This document shows positions 11,665-23,906 of a DNA stretch of 64,000 nucleotides, one piece after another. Numbering within the stretch: the first letter of the stretch is position 1; each line of letters opens with the position of its first letter. The stretch is from Hsuehochloa calcarea (lineage: Eukaryota; Streptophyta; Magnoliopsida; Poales; Poaceae), in NCBI GenBank assembly GCA_036346395.1, contig CM070594.1:59195519-59259518 (forward strand), in the 5' to 3' direction. The notes below the pieces were generated by a model. The model had not been told where the DNA came from. It was given only the letters and a program-made list of their open reading frames with translations, and made no database searches. A program made the translations under genes and the position numbers.

Positions 11665-12170
11665 AACAAACATATCAAACAACTCCTAGGCCCGTCCTCT
11701 TCTCTTCTCTACTTGATTCACTAAACCATCAATATTCTCTCAAGGAGCTTTGCAATGGAGCAGCTTCTTTCTACAGTTGAGTGATCTTTTGGGTAGAGCC
11801 CTGACCATGGTGATCCACAGGTACTGGCAGTCCCAAGGGAGCAGAGGAGAAACTCCAAATGGAGGAGACTACTATCCAGCTTTTTTGCTACGGTGGGAGG
11901 CTGTGGGTAATGGAAATTCAGGTGTGCTTCCGATAAGTGGCGCAGTGAGAGTCGGAAAGAGCACACTCGTCGAGCATGTTTGCCTTGATGAGAGGGTGCG
12001 TAATCACTTCTCTTCGATTGCTTTCTTCAGCGGAAATGGTCTTAATGGTGGAAACTTGGCCTCTAAGAGGTAGTGGTATTATCAAGCATCAAAATCTACC
12101 TCCCACTTCATATGGAAATCATTCGAGGTTGAGGCATGGAAATCGAATAATACCTCCCTACCATAGCTAC
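11665..12170 (+). pseudogene. NLR (NB-ARC) resistance-gene relic
   Basis: An ATG at 11755 opens with MEQLLSTVE and stops at once. After a frame change the sequence reads LLGRALTMVIHRYWQ, then a classic NB-ARC P-loop, GAVRVGKST (about 11939-11965), followed by LVEHVCLDERVRNHFSSIAF. A second change leads to GIIKHQNLPPTSYGN. In intact plant NLRs this part binds ATP/ADP and is followed by RNBS, GLPL, MHD and LRR segments, all missing here. About 500 bp of a gene that normally exceeds 2.5 kb survives. Its 5' flank is duplicated at 4684-4800. Confidence 0.8.
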
Positions 12171-12704
12171 CTGGCGAACTGTGCGTCCAAAACGATCTAC
12201 ATTGCACTCCTGCAGCTCATTTCTGATAGAGATACAGCATACTTCTTTAACAAAATTGTCCTGGCTCCAGACAAGTTGTACACAGGCAAACTTGTCAGTA
12301 GTCAATACTACTACTTGCTTCTTTAAAAAACCGATTAGTTGGACGTTCGGTTCAGAACGAGCGCCCCAAGAAGAAAGCAGGATGAATCATCAATCTCAAC
12401 AATTGCTGGCATCACATGTCATTTTGCATAAACACACAGCTACGCAAAAACGATCTAGTAGCAACAAAACAAACATGCAAGAAATTACCATCTTTAACAA
12501 AATGTAAAGCTAGCCTACAAAATTAGAGGCTAATTCTGACAACCAACTCCGGTATACAAAGTCGAGTAACACACGGTGAAAGAAGGCCACATGCAACACC
12601 ATTATTTGTTCCGATTAAACGTGACACAATAATTCAACGTTGGGCAAAATTTAAAGGTGACACCAGTGAAGACAATGCAATGCTCGAGACCGCTCATGCC
12701 CCTT
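12171..12704. other. NLR remnant tail and 3' UTR of the RGG-box gene
   Basis: No coding signal is recognised. The part nearest 12705 should be the 3' UTR of the minus-strand RNA-binding protein gene. A polyadenylation site cannot be fixed by eye. Confidence 0.45.
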
Positions 12705-15700
12705 TCACTTCCCACCCAGGGTTGGGAACTGCACTTGATCTTCGATGGATGGTGCAGCAGCCGGGCCACGCTGATATCCCCCGCCATATCCACCTCTGAA
12801 ACCGCCACGCTCCCCACGGCCACGGCCACGACCACGGCCGCCATAGTACCGTTCTCCTTCAGCAGGTTTCAGGAACTCGTTGATGCTCAGAGACTGTAGA
12901 AAAGATTTTACCACATTAGCACCCAGCAATTTTTTTCAAAGTGAAATTAGCAGCTACGTTTTCACTCAAATAACAAGCTTACAAAAACAGGGTTGATTCA
13001 GAATTTCATAGTCCAATCCCTAGACTAAATTCCAAAGAGGATTTGTCCAAATCCACCCTATCTGGTACCTAATTAATGAGGACAAGAGGATTACTTAAAA
13101 AAGAATTTAAAAATAAAACCTATATGATTCTGTACCTAATTAACATCCAACTTGGATTATAGAAGTCACATAAAGTCGAGTAAGAAGTCAAATAAACAGA
13201 TCACAAACACTCCAGTTCATGAGGCAAAATACTTCAGTGGGATGACCAAATGTAAGATCCAGTTTGATAACCAACAAATTGCACTCAGGATTGCAAAATG
13301 CTACATAGGTAAGAATAGGACATGTTAGTTATACCTTCTTCGCACGCTCATCACGCTCAGCACTTTCCTTCTTCTTATCCTTGTCAGATCCCTAAGAAAA
13401 CACAAAGTTTTAATCAAGTATATTCCAAAATTACAGAAAAATGTAGGGATCAAAATAGTACATACTGGGAAACTTACCAGTTTAATGAAAACTTCATCAC
13501 TTCCTTTCTTGGTAGAAAGTGGCTTCATAGACTGCAGGTCCTTATCAACTTCCACCTTCCTCTCTTCAGTCTTCAATGCAAGTAGTGCTTTCCGCTTTTC
13601 CTCCTTTATTTTCTCAAACTCCTCAAGAGTCATCTCCTACAAAATTGAATATTAGAATGCAAATAGATCAGCGCCGATGGCATTAGATATCAGATACAAT
13701 AGAAAAAACAACGGCTCATCTGCCATATACAGGACTTACAAATTGTAGCATGAGCATAATACGTGTCAATGTATTTGCCACTAAAATTGATTAAGAGTAA
13801 ATTCCACAATTTAATTGTTCCTTTCTGAGTGATTTAGGCCTCATGGACAAGAACTCCCAAAGTTATCAGCAAACAGAGAATCCAACACTCCAAAGCAGAT
13901 GCATCTTTCACTTTTATCATAAAATTTAGATGACCTGTCACAATGTATAACTACTGCTAATTCAAAATCAAGTGAACCTTGAACACATGTGCTGCCAAAT
14001 CATCTTATATAATATTGAAGTGCAGCTTAATATTTTCTTGCACACATAACTAGTTAGATTGCAGTGCCTAAGGACATCAAATTTACAATAAAATGGAGCA
14101 TGCCCACTGATGTTCCGTTAAACTCCATAACAGAACATCACTTGGGTTTGCTTCAGTACACCTCTTTTAGAAAAGTTTGTGAATCTTAAGGCAAATTAGT
14201 TAATATTAGGTGATGGTAAATATGTACCAACCTATAAAAAATAAATCAAATTGAAGATTAGATATAAATACAGAGTTGAATATTAGGCAGTGGCAAATCT
14301 TCGTTTTGATTTATTTTTTTAGGATATGCATATTTGTGCCCATCCAATATTAACTACTTTTCTTTAAGATTCATAAACCTTTTTAAAAGGTGTACCGAAG
14401 CATACCCCTCACTTGCACAAATAATAAATGCTAAGTTAGTAACTCAGTGCAAACACAACCACCAACTGAAGTGAGAACATATTTTTATTGTGCTAAGGAT
14501 GAAGGTACTGCATCACCCCAACAGCCTATGGAGCCAACAGAAAAGTATCAGACAACGAGCACAGTAGCAAGCTAACATCAAAATTGTAAACTATACTAGC
14601 ATCAGATAATGAAGCAACAATGGACATTGACGGGATCAGAACAAGCCTCAATTACTGGTAAAACCACTATGCAAAAAAAAAATGACTTCAGAAAACCTCT
14701 AAGAAACAGTGCAATATCCTCAAAGAAGTTAGACTCAGAGTGGAGCCATTACCTTATCCTCTTCCTTCTCTTCCTTCTCTTCCTCTCCATTTGCAGCACC
14801 ATCCTTGTTATGTTTGTTCTCCTCTGCTGTTGGAGTATCATCCTGCTCACCCTGCTTCGCCAAGACAGGAGCATTCTCCTCAACCTTCAGAGCTTCCTCA
14901 GCTTCCCTAGTTACCCAGAAATCAGAATAGCCTTATGAGTTATCTCTGACATCATCAATTCAGACAGCAATTAAGAACAACATAGATAAAGTTTCCTTAC
15001 TGCGCAAGAGCCTCATCAGCGGCAGTTCCCCAGTTCCCAAGCCCCGCACCATCACGTTTCATCTCATACCCGTGGCCAGTCCCGCTGTGGCGCTCATAAT
15101 TTCTCCGAGGTGGCCTCTCGGAGTCATCACCAAACTCACCGTAGCCACCACGCCTGCCTCCACGGAATGGGGGACGAGGGCCCCTCTCCCTGCCCCCTTC
15201 TCCACCACCAGTTACAGCACCATCTCCAAAGCCTCCGCCACCATAACCTCCCTGGTAGCCATTCATGTTGTCACCGCCGAAGTCACGGTTCTGGCCATAT
15301 CCCCGGCCGCCTCTGCCGCGGCCACGTTCACCACGGCCAAATCCTCCACGTGATGGTGCACCACCGCTCCGTGCCTCCCTCACTAAAACAAGTAGAATTC
15401 AAGGGCTTAAAGAAAATTCGTGTTTTGAGGAAACTAAGCTAAAAACTAAACGAGGTTCGAATATCAGGTTTCAAGGAAGGTATAAATTCTACTTCCCAGA
15501 AATTAAAAGCTCAGACCTTTACAACTCACGGCATCAATATTTACAACTGACATAAGTTATCACCAAGACGGAGATTTGGAGAGAAAAACTAGAAAGAACA
15601 TTTTTTACCCAACTCAAAATCCAATCATTATCACTAAAAATCCTAAAAACAATCGTAAAAAACTTAGTCCGAATCAATCAAAACACATCGGAAGCTGGAA

Positions 15701-15937
15701 GAATCCCAAATGCCCGATACCCCAGATCTAGCGACCTGGCAACCGCAACTCACCAGCCTCTGTGGGGGGAGCGGGCTTGGTCGGGAACTTGGCGGCGGCC
15801 GCGGTCTGGGCGGCCTTCCCAGCAGGCGCCGCGGCCGCCTTCTTAGCCTCGGCCTTCTGCGCCGCCGCGGCTAGCAGCTGCGAGGGGTCGTCGTTGTCGT
15901 CGGCGCCGAGGATGTCGAACGGGTTGATGGTCGCCAT
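12705..15937 (-). CDS. RGG-box RNA-binding protein, SERBP1/HABP4 (Stm1) family
   Basis: Six exons on the minus strand, all with GT-AG borders and consistent phases: 15937-15754, 15382-15001, 14906-14753, 13636-13478, 13391-13335, 12893-12705. They give 374 residues. The start is the ATG in GGCGACC context opening MATINPFDILGADDNDDPSQ, the conserved Stm1 N-terminal segment, followed by an Ala/Lys stretch. Exon 2 (about 62-189) is RGG-rich and holds the conserved RHSGTGHGYEMKRDGAGLGN motif. Exons 3-5 are acidic and then charged-helical (EMTLEEFEKIKEEKRKALLA). Exon 6 has a second RG-rich block and ends VQFPTLGGK. Plant members (RGGA type) bind RNA and are linked to ribosome and stress responses. 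Length, domain order and intact splice sites argue for a functional gene. Which paralogue it is cannot be decided here. Confidence 0.94.
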
Positions 15938-16180
15938 GGCGGCGGCGCCGGATAGGGGGATTATGTGGATTAACGAGCTACTCGGGGCGCGGACTAGAGG
16001 CAAGCGCTAAAAGCTTCGCCTGATGGATTGTGCCGCCATTAGAATACGGGTGGAGGAAGGAAGGGTAGGGTTTTGGGCGGCGGCGGCGGCGGCGGGGAGG
16101 GGTTGGAGACGGGTAGGGGAGCGTGTGAGAAGGAGAAAACCCTAGCCGCACTCCTACGCGAACTCATAATATCCTTTGTG
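15938..16180 (-). promoter_or_regulatory. 5' UTR and proximal promoter of the RGG-box gene
   Basis: GC-rich sequence containing a (GGC)n run (16076-16096), with CCCTAGCC on the coding strand near 16145, a common 5'-UTR feature of grass translation-related genes. No clear TATA box is seen, which fits a broadly expressed gene. Confidence 0.45.
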
Positions 16181-16465
16181 TCGGATTAGCGGGGTTTTTT
16201 ATTACCATTTTTGCTCAGAACCGTCAAAATTACAGTCATGGCCTCGGGTCTGAGGAATATTTACGGTACTATTTTAGAAGTGTTTTGGTGATTCGGCCGC
16301 TTGGCGCGCCGAGGTGGACGAGAGGGATAGTTTGGGGATTCCCGAGCTCGGTGGTCCTCGGATGCGTGAGGCGCCCGTGGGTTGGGTGTCTAGGCATCTG
16401 GACCCGCGGTGCTGGGAACGGACGGCTGAAACTTGCTTCGTGGCAAGAATGGGCAATTATATTTA
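16181..16465. other. Upstream intergenic sequence
   Basis: No gene or repeat is recognised. Overlapping open frames on both strands reflect GC content. Confidence 0.35.
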
Positions 16466-16770
16466 GGGGCTGTTTAGTTACACTCGCAAACTAAACCAAA
16501 TATTTGTAAGGCTAACAAAAATTATTTAATATTTGAATTGCTATCAAAATTTGGTAACGTAAACAGAAATTTGGTGACGTAAATGAAATCCAATATCACA
16601 CGCGGACAATTTGATGGTAAAAAAATCACTCACCGAAATTTTTATAACACCAAATTTTTACTTGACCACGATCCAAACAACCTTCTTTTTGTCAATATTT
16701 AACTTTGACAAGGTTTTAGCTATGCCAATTTTTTGGTTCGAATCATTTTGTCCATCAACCAAACAACCTC
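16466..16770. mobile_element. Tourist-type MITE, TSD TTA
   Basis: This 305-bp element begins GGGGCTGTTTAGTT and ends AACCAAACAACCTC, whose complement GAGGTTGTTTGGTT matches at most positions. TTA flanks both sides (16463-16465 and 16771-16773). The TTA duplication and GGGNCTGTTTGGTT termini are typical of PIF/Harbinger-derived Tourist MITEs in grasses. It has no coding capacity and lies about 0.5 kb upstream of the RGG-box gene start. Confidence 0.78.
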
Positions 16771-16773
16771 TTA

Positions 16774-17696
16774 GTTCTGGTAGATGTTTCTGTGGGTGCC
16801 ATTCACCATCCCATAAAAATGCTAATTCGCTGAAGTCCACACCGCCCAAAGAATATGGGCACTATTGGCCCCCTAGATCTCTATAATTCCTAATATAGCC
16901 CCCCTAGACCACTAATTCCTAATCTAGCCCTTTTGGCCCACTTGCAGCAACTCGTGCCCGTAGTAAGCAATGTGCTCACGCCGGTCGCAGATAGCTTGTT
17001 TGTTGTCTTTGCCCGGCCACCGGAGGTGGCCATGCACCACTACTCCCGGGCGCAGTGTAAGGCAAGGCCACGCGCCAAAGCCCACTTGCGCCGCAAGGCC
17101 GCTCATCTTGTCTTTGGCCGATGTCTGCGCTCCGGCGCCAAGACATGCTCTGCGTGTCTTGCTCCCACACTTGTGTGGCCGCGCCAACCCAGCGCCGCTT
17201 GCGGCGCGCCACGCCCTCGCCCGGCCCCATGATGGAGAAGCTGGCACGCCCATTGCCCCCCTGGCAGCGTTAAAATGAGCGCAACACAAGCGTTTTTATT
17301 TGCTCGTTGAGGCAGGAACGAGAGAAGCAAAGAGGAACAGAAATAGAGAGGAAGAGAACCAGAGAAGGAGATACAAACAGAGAGGAAGAGAACCAGAGAA
17401 GAAGCGAAAGGAGACGCGAGCCAGAGAGCAGTTGAAGTTCACGTAGTTGTGGAAGTTGTGCATCACCTTGTGAGCACGAAGAAAATGTAACTATCATCGA
17501 CATACGGCTATAGTTGTAGCAATGTGATTAGCATGTAATTAGCTTAATGGTAGCTTCTTATTGTAGCAAAACAGTAGTTAGGGTTGCATAGTCGGTGTAT
17601 GCCCGCACTTGACTTAGAAGACTTAGTGTTGTTAGTGTGGTAAATTTGTACTCAGCGTGGGCCATCACATGTGTGATGTATATGTGCTTGGACGTA
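16774..17696. other. GC-rich segment of unknown nature, possibly MULE 5' region
   Basis: A roughly 30-bp word is duplicated near 16868-16928 (TAATTCCTAATNTAGCCC). A GC-rich core spans 17000-17270. A purine-rich tract with AGAGGAAGAGAACCAGAGAAG repeated twice lies at 17349-17402. Long open frames occur on both strands of the core, but none matches a family. The segment precedes a MULE N-terminal fragment, so it could be that element's leader. Confidence 0.4.
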
Positions 17697-18500
17697 AAAT
17701 TACGCAATGACTTGCTCAGTGTTAGAAAATTGAACATAAAATTTTAAAATATTCCAAGGCCGCTTAACGTGTAATTCAAATGTGCATGAGATGCAATAGA
17801 AATATAATTGAAAACATGGAGTATGACAAAATTTGTAGAAGAATTCATTTAAAAAACTCACAAATATATTTATGTAACTGGAAATAAAATTTTGAACAAA
17901 TTGGAACATATTGTCAAAACAATTTAAATAAAAACAATGCCTAGTACACATAACAGTAGATTTTCCTACATTTTTGAGAAAATTATAGACGATATTAAAT
18001 TATGAAGAAATTACACAATGGTCTGCACAGTGCCGGAAACTTGAACATAAAATATGAAAATATTAGGAAGTCGTTTAGCATGTGATTTAAATGTGCATGG
18101 GACGCAATAGAAATAGAATTGATAACATGGAGTATGAAAAGATAGTGTAAAGTAGGAATATTCGTAAAGTGGGCATGACAAAATTTATAGAACAATTCAT
18201 TTGAAAACCCCGCAAATATATTTATATAACTAGAAATTAAATTTCGAACAATTTGGAACATGATGTCAAAACAATTTAAATGAAAACAATACCTAGTACA
18301 CATAACAATAGATTTCCTAGATATTTGGAGAAAAATGTAGATGATATTAAATTACGAAGAAATTACACAGTGATCTGCATAGTGTCAGGAACATGAACAT
18401 AACATCTAAAAATACTCCAAGGTTGTTTAATGTGTGATTCAAATGTGCATGGGATGCTATAGAAATAGAATTGAAAAATTGGAGTCTGAAAAGATGGTGT
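17697..18500. repeat. Tandem repeat, about 2.4 diverged units of 310-355 bp
   Basis: Units begin near 17697, 18006 and 18358 with AAATTACNCANTGNNCTGC. Each continues with TTGAACATAAAAT, then ATTCAAATGTGCATG(A/G)GA, GCAATAGAAAT and ACATGGAGTATGA. Two full units end with TCAAAACAATTTAAAT and CCTAGTACACATAACA. The third is cut after about 140 bp. The block sits just upstream of the MULE-derived reading frame at 18550. Confidence 0.75.
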
Positions 18501-18549
18501 AAGAGCATCGCATATAAGTGGTTCATTATGCACCTGTGTTAGGTACTTC

Positions 18550-19250
18550 ATGGTGGAGATTCAAGATTTGTTCGTGTTCCACGGGAACACTCTTGTACAC
18601 GACGGACTGTACGGGCAGACCTGTCAAATTGTGACCGGGCTGTGATCTGGGCGCCGGATCTGAAGGACATGAGTCTCTCGGAGTTAAGGCGGTGCGTGTG
18701 TTCCACGTTCGATCGCGTCACTGCAAGGAAGAAGCTGCACATCGAGGCGTTGTATGCCTCAGTGGTGGGCGGTGCAGGGGAGACCGTCTGGCAACTTATG
18801 AAGGTGACAAGTGACACTTCATGGGCCAATTACATGGAGGTTGTTTGCAACCTTGCTGCTGTGATATATGCGTGGCCGATGGTCTATGTTCAGTTCGTGG
18901 AGAGGATGGGGACATCCGGCGTGAGTGGTTCCGATGAAGCTGCTGGTGAGGAGGAGCATACATTGGTATCCGGTCGTGATGTAGACATCGGTGTTGGAGG
19001 AGATGGGGGCGAGGAAGTGGGCGATGGAGACTTGAGGAGGCGTGTCAACAATTTCGAGCCTAACGAAGGAGTAGAGAGATGGTGGGTGGCCCGTATTAAT
19101 TGCCACGAGTACCTAGCCGACCAGGTGGAAGAGGTCGAAAGCGAGAAGGAGGATGTGGAAACAGCCAGTTCTGGAGATGAGGAGGATGGAGAAGTTGCTA
19201 CGGAAGGTGCAGTTGGTGGTGCTACGGGAGGAAGACAAGGTCCATTTCGC
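18550..19250 (+). pseudogene. MULE N-terminal (PB1-like) fragment
   Basis: An ATG at 18550 opens a frame reading VEIQDLFVFHGNTLVHDG. After a frame change it continues as LKDMSLSELRRCVCSTFDRV, then MKVTSDTSWANYMEVV and MVYVQFVERMG, and ends in a long acidic Glu/Asp/Gly-rich stretch. This order, SELRR...SDxSWxxYM...VYVQFVE then an acidic linker, is what I expect of the N-terminal part of MULE-encoded proteins. The zinc-knuckle and DDE parts are absent because sequence belonging to a Gypsy element begins at about 19250-19287. The frame at 18642-19337 is open for 231 codons, but it is a fragment. Confidence 0.7.
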
Positions 19251-19286
19251 ACTCATACAATCCGTGATCCAGAACGGGTCGTAACA

Positions 19287-22090
19287 TCTTGGTATCAGAG
19301 CATATGGCTGATGATCAGACAACGATGGAGGCTCTGATGCAGCAGATCGCAAATTTGACAGCGTCTGTAACTGCTCAACTCAATCACGTGGAAGAATAGT
19401 TCGCAATCGCCGCCGAACGCATCACCAGTTTGGAGAAAAAGCCAAATGATGGCATCTTGCCAGCGCCCGTCAAAGCGGCTTTCACCACTTCACATCATCA
19501 GCAGAACGGGAGACTGGATGGCAGTAATCCTTCGCGTTATCACAGATTGGATTTTCCAAATATATGAGGGGAAGGAAGATCCATTGGGATGGTTGCAGCA
19601 TTGCGAGCGGTTTTTCTGAGGCCAAAAAGACGGAAAAATCTGACAAGGTATGGTTAGCATCATACCATCTAGCCAAAGCGGGACAACAGTGGTATTATCA
19701 ACTTAAGCATGATGAAGGAGAACACAATTGGCACCAATTCAAGGAATTTTTCAATCTTTGCTTCAGCCCATCCATGCGATATAATCCAAACGACAAACTT
19801 AAGCAATTGGTGCAAACGGGAACGATTGAGGAATATCAAGAAAAGATTATCGCCATCCTCTGCCATGTCGATCACCTCTGGCCATGACAACAGGTTCAAT
19901 TTTTCACACCAGGGTTAGCAGAACCGATTCACACGGATGTTGAGCTCCAAAACCCTGTGAGTCTTCAAATGGCGATGGCGCTAGCTCGTGCTTATGAATG
20001 GCATGCACAAGTATCATCGAAAGGGGTCGTACGTCCAACCCAACCCATCCCTAATGCACGCTATCCAACGGCAGCCAAGTTGATAGTGTATGGTCCTTCC
20101 ATCGTCGCAAAGCCCACGCCAGCAACGATCGCTCCTGCAGCTAAGGCATTGTCCAATATGCCTGGATCGGCTACAACAATAGCTCATCCCAACCGTCATT
20201 TGCAACGTCGTTACCTCAGTCCGAAGGAGATGGTGGCGTGCCGTGAGGCGGTATGGTGCTACAATTGCAAGGAAAAATTCACTCCCAATCACCGATGCAA
20301 GTGATTGTTTCTTCTTCTTTCGCCCAGTGAAGATAATGACAGCGATTGTGAGGATGACGATACTCCTCAATCGCCAACCATCTCTATATGCTTTATCGGT
20401 CTCAAACCTCATGTCGCCCAGATTATGCAACTTCTTGTGCGTGTGGCTGATACCATCTTGTTGGCTTTACTTGATTCAGGATCAGCACACAATTTTTATT
20501 ATGTCAATAGCAGCTCATCAGGCTGGCATTCTGATGCAAGATTGTGAAGGCCTAAAGGCGCTAGTAGCTAATGGAGATCGCATTTCTAGCGTTGGTGTGT
20601 GCCCTGCCCTTCCACTTCTAATCGACAAAGAACAGTTCATCATGAACTGCTATGCAATACCTTTGGATGGATTTGATATCGTTCTGGGAGTTCAATGACT
20701 GCGGACACTTGGACCAATATTGTGGGATTTTGACACTTTATCAGTGTCCTTTTGGCGTCATGATCATAATGTTACCTTGTTTGGAGAAGGTGCTCCCACT
20801 TCTGTAGTTCCTCAGGCTTTCTTTCTTGACGGACATAATCCAATGGACACACTTTTGGACGACTTCAACACTTTATTGCCTAACCAACTCAGTTACCACC
20901 AGCATGACAGAATAATCACCGTATTTGCTTGCTGCCCAACATAGCACTGGTGGCGGTTCGGCCATACCAATATCCACAACTTCTTCAAGATGAGCTCGAA
21001 TGACTGTGTGAGGCAATGTTACGTCAAGGCATCATTCGTCCTAATACTTTGGCGTTCTCTTCACGTGTTCTCCTTGTGAAGAAGAAGGATGGCACTTCGC
21101 GTTTCTGTGTTGACTACCATGCCCTCAATAATAAGAACATCAAGAACAAGTTTCTCATCCCTGTTGTCGATGAATTATTGGATGAATTGAAGGGCGCCAA
21201 ATATCTCACCAAGTTAGATTTGCGCTCAGGTTATCTTCGAATTTCTTGTCATGCTGTTTGGGATTGATGGATGGAACAACTACTTTACGAAAATTTGTTC
21301 TTATTTTCTTTGATGACATAGTCGTGGTTAGAGCATCTTCGTCATGTTAGAGTTGTTTTCTGTATACTTTGGCAAAATCAACTCTTCTTGAAACGATTAA
21401 AGTGCTTTTTCATATAAACGTCAATATCTTACCTTGGTCATGTGATTTCTAAAACCAGAGTTGCCGTGGATGATTCCAAGGTCGAAGTAGTTTGCAAGTG
21501 GCCAGAATCGCGTTCAGTCCAGGCATTGCGAGGATTTCTGGGTGTGCAGGTTATTAACGCAAATTTATCAAGGATTTTGGTTCCATCGCATCTCCTCTCA
21601 CAAAACTCCTTAAGAAAGAGACATTTACATGGTCTGATGAGGCTACTACTGCTTTATGTGCTTTACAAGAAGCACTATCAACATCGCATGTTTTGCCGTT
21701 GCCAGACTTCACTAAATCGTTCATCGCTGAATGTGACGCATGAGGCTTTGGAATTGGTGTCGTCCTTCTTCAAAATCAAAGCGAAGTAGCTTTCTTTAGT
21801 CGATCCATGGCTTTGAGGCATGTTCAGCTCGCAGCTTATGAGAGTGAACTCATCGGTTTGGTGCATGCAATTCGCCATTGACGACCGTATTTATGGGGCA
21901 GACAATTTATCATGCGCACTGACCCTTGAAATTCTTGCTCGATCAATGTTTGTCCACTATACCTAAGCATCGATGGGCTAGCAAAATCTTTGGCTATGAT
22001 TTCACCATCAAGTTTAAACCCAACTGCACTAATGTCGTCCCTGATGCTCTATAAAGACAACATGATCAATATGATTTGTTTAGGATCAGA
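19287..22090 (+). mobile_element. Ty3/Gypsy internal region, gag to RNase H, truncated
   Basis: A primer binding site TGGTATCAGAGC (19290-19301) is followed by a gag ATG at 19304. In order: gag with a KVWLASYHLAKAGQQWYYQL segment (about 19650-19700), a CCHC knuckle CYNCKEKFTPNHRC (about 20263-20302), a protease LLDSGSAHNF (about 20470), RT with VLLVKKKDGTSRFCVDY and YLTKLDLRSGY (21070-21240), the FFDDI catalytic box (about 21308), and RNase H to about 22060. Stops and frame changes occur in every domain. Integrase and the 3' end are missing. Upstream, only some 35 bp ending GGTCGTAACA could be LTR. Non-functional. Confidence 0.88.
19290..19301 (+). other. Primer binding site (initiator Met-tRNA type)
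   Basis: TGGTATCAGAGC is complementary to the 3' end of plant initiator tRNA-Met. It follows the possible LTR end GTAACA by three bases. Confidence 0.8.
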
Positions 22091-23802
22091 TTCAGACTTA
22101 TCACCCAAAACGATTTTTGTAGATAATTTTATCATATTTCCATATTGATAAAGAACACTCTAATTGGATTTGTAGAATAAAAGTTATGATCATTTCTTTA
22201 CTGATGTCTTTTTATGCTAGGCAGTTTCTGCAATAGACTTTCATCTAATTGTTAGCCTAATATTTTGGTTGAATAAAAAAATTCACCCAACTAGTTTAAT
22301 GTGGATATTTTTGTTATCTTTCCATAGGATCTGAGCTCACTCCGTTTCAAGTCTCAGATCAAAATTTATGCTTTGTTTAGTAGTACTATTCAGTTTGTCA
22401 TCCTTTTAGTCTGTCAAGTTAATTGGGTAGAACGACCATGTAGACCTTGGGTTGAGGTTGATGCGATTAAGCGTTTCGAGTAGCATCATATTCACGTTGT
22501 TTCTTATTCAAGTAATTAGTTTGTGTAGGAGGGAATTCGAAATTAGTGGCTTCGTCCTTACCTCCTAATGCATCACAGTTCGAAATGCAAGTACAATTAA
22601 ATTGTCTTGTTTGTTGTTTGTTCCACTTGATTGATGATTATGCAATGGGTAATTTCGGTATTTCTTATTTCCATTCATAAATGATATACTTTGGTTCTTC
22701 GATACTATATTTACATTCAAAATATTCATTCATTCCTTCTTCCATGTTCACCACGGAAGTGGGTAGTGAAGTCCCATCATTCCAACATGGGCAAGTACCT
22801 TGTAATTATTATTGTTGGTGAATGCTGAGTGCTTGTTGTTCATACTGTTATTTCTATGATCCATAAGTAGATTCAATGCTTCATGTTCTTTTCACGTTCG
22901 TTAATCCATGTTTAATGAGATGATGTCTTTCATTATTCATAGTTCATTCCATTCATTCATTGTTCATGTTTCATCCACGGGAGTGGAATGAAAAGACCCA
23001 TCAATTCCAGTATGGGCACGTAAGACCCACCATTCCAATGTGGGCAGATCTGGATCCCCGTATGAAACGTTCTTCATACGGGCCTTGGATCCCTGTATTT
23101 TGTTAAATGCGGGCCTAAGTGAACACCGACGGGTGTGTCACTAGCTATACCGGTATAGGTAGAAGTGGAGTTCATGCATTTCATTCATTCATATGATTTC
23201 ATCCATTCTACCTTCGATTTCTATTCTGTGATGTTATGTTCTTATTCATCTGTTCTACATTCGCATTCTATTCCATGATTGATATGTTCATATTCAGCAT
23301 GGTTCACTTTATTCTGTTGTACTTGTTGAGTTGTGGACTCATTCTTGCCGTGTTTATTTGTTTTAGGTAACCATTGAAGACGACATGCATGAGAGGGCTT
23401 AGTCACGTGGATCACATCATTCACTTCACATTCCTACTTTCACTTTACAATATTTAGTTTTCATTGAATTGAACTTGTCCTTACCTTTCATTCGTTAAAA
23501 CTGAACTGTAATACATAGGGCATGATGGTGGATGATATCATTCCCTATGTTTCGGTTGATTAAATAACTGTTTGTAATTTCTGATTAGTCTAGTAATTGA
23601 ATTATCTTAATTGATTCAGTAGACTTGGATATTTAGAATTTGTGATATGTGGATGGATTCATATTATATTCTTGCAATCGTGCCAATATATGATGATCTT
23701 TATATGCTATTGGATTGAGATATTGTTTAAATTCTTCCACAATGTGGTTGTATGTTAGTTCGTTAGGTAACATTTTGGCTTTCGAATAGCCAGGGTGTTA
23801 CA
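22091..23802 (+). mobile_element. LTR fragment ending CAGGGTGTTACA
   Basis: The right end, CAGGGTGTTACA, resembles GAGGTGTTACA of the solo LTR at 8727-11148. The two share blocks in their last kilobase, including ACACCGACGGGTGTGTCA-like and TTTTAGGTNACNNTTGAAG-like stretches. The left end is not defined because Gypsy coding sequence runs into it. It may be the 3' LTR of the gag-pol relic brought close by an internal deletion, but no PPT is visible to prove that. Confidence 0.6.
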
Positions 23803-23805
23803 AAG

Positions 23806-23906
23806 GAACTACGACTACCTAGTCGAAAGGAGCTATGACTACCTAGTCGAAGGAGCTACGACTATCTATTCGACTATCTAGTTTAAGGAAGCTACGACTA
23901 TCTAGG
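23806..23906. repeat. CGACTACCTAGTCG minisatellite, about 4 units
   Basis: Units of about 24 bp, GGAGCTACGACTACCTAGTCG and variants, each with the inverted pair CGACTA/TAGTCG. Related arrays occur at 35500-35735, 56046-56303 and 58150-58830. Confidence 0.75.

Noticed and set aside
15072..15555. Long plus-strand open frames opposite exon 2 of the RGG-box gene
   Set aside because: They are produced by the GC-rich Gly/Arg codons of the minus-strand exon and have no motif of their own.
16924..17330. Overlapping open frames of 75-121 codons on both strands
   Set aside because: Several frames are open at once in a GC-rich segment, none matches a family, and Ala/Arg/Pro bias is typical of chance frames.
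18642..19337. 231-codon frame as an intact host gene
   Set aside because: It lacks the first part of its own domain, matches MULE N-terminal sequence and runs into a Gypsy PBS, so it is a fragment.
23806..23906. Short direct repeats resembling a CRISPR array
   Set aside because: Units vary, spacers are not unique sequence of constant length, there are no cas genes, and the genome is a plant's.
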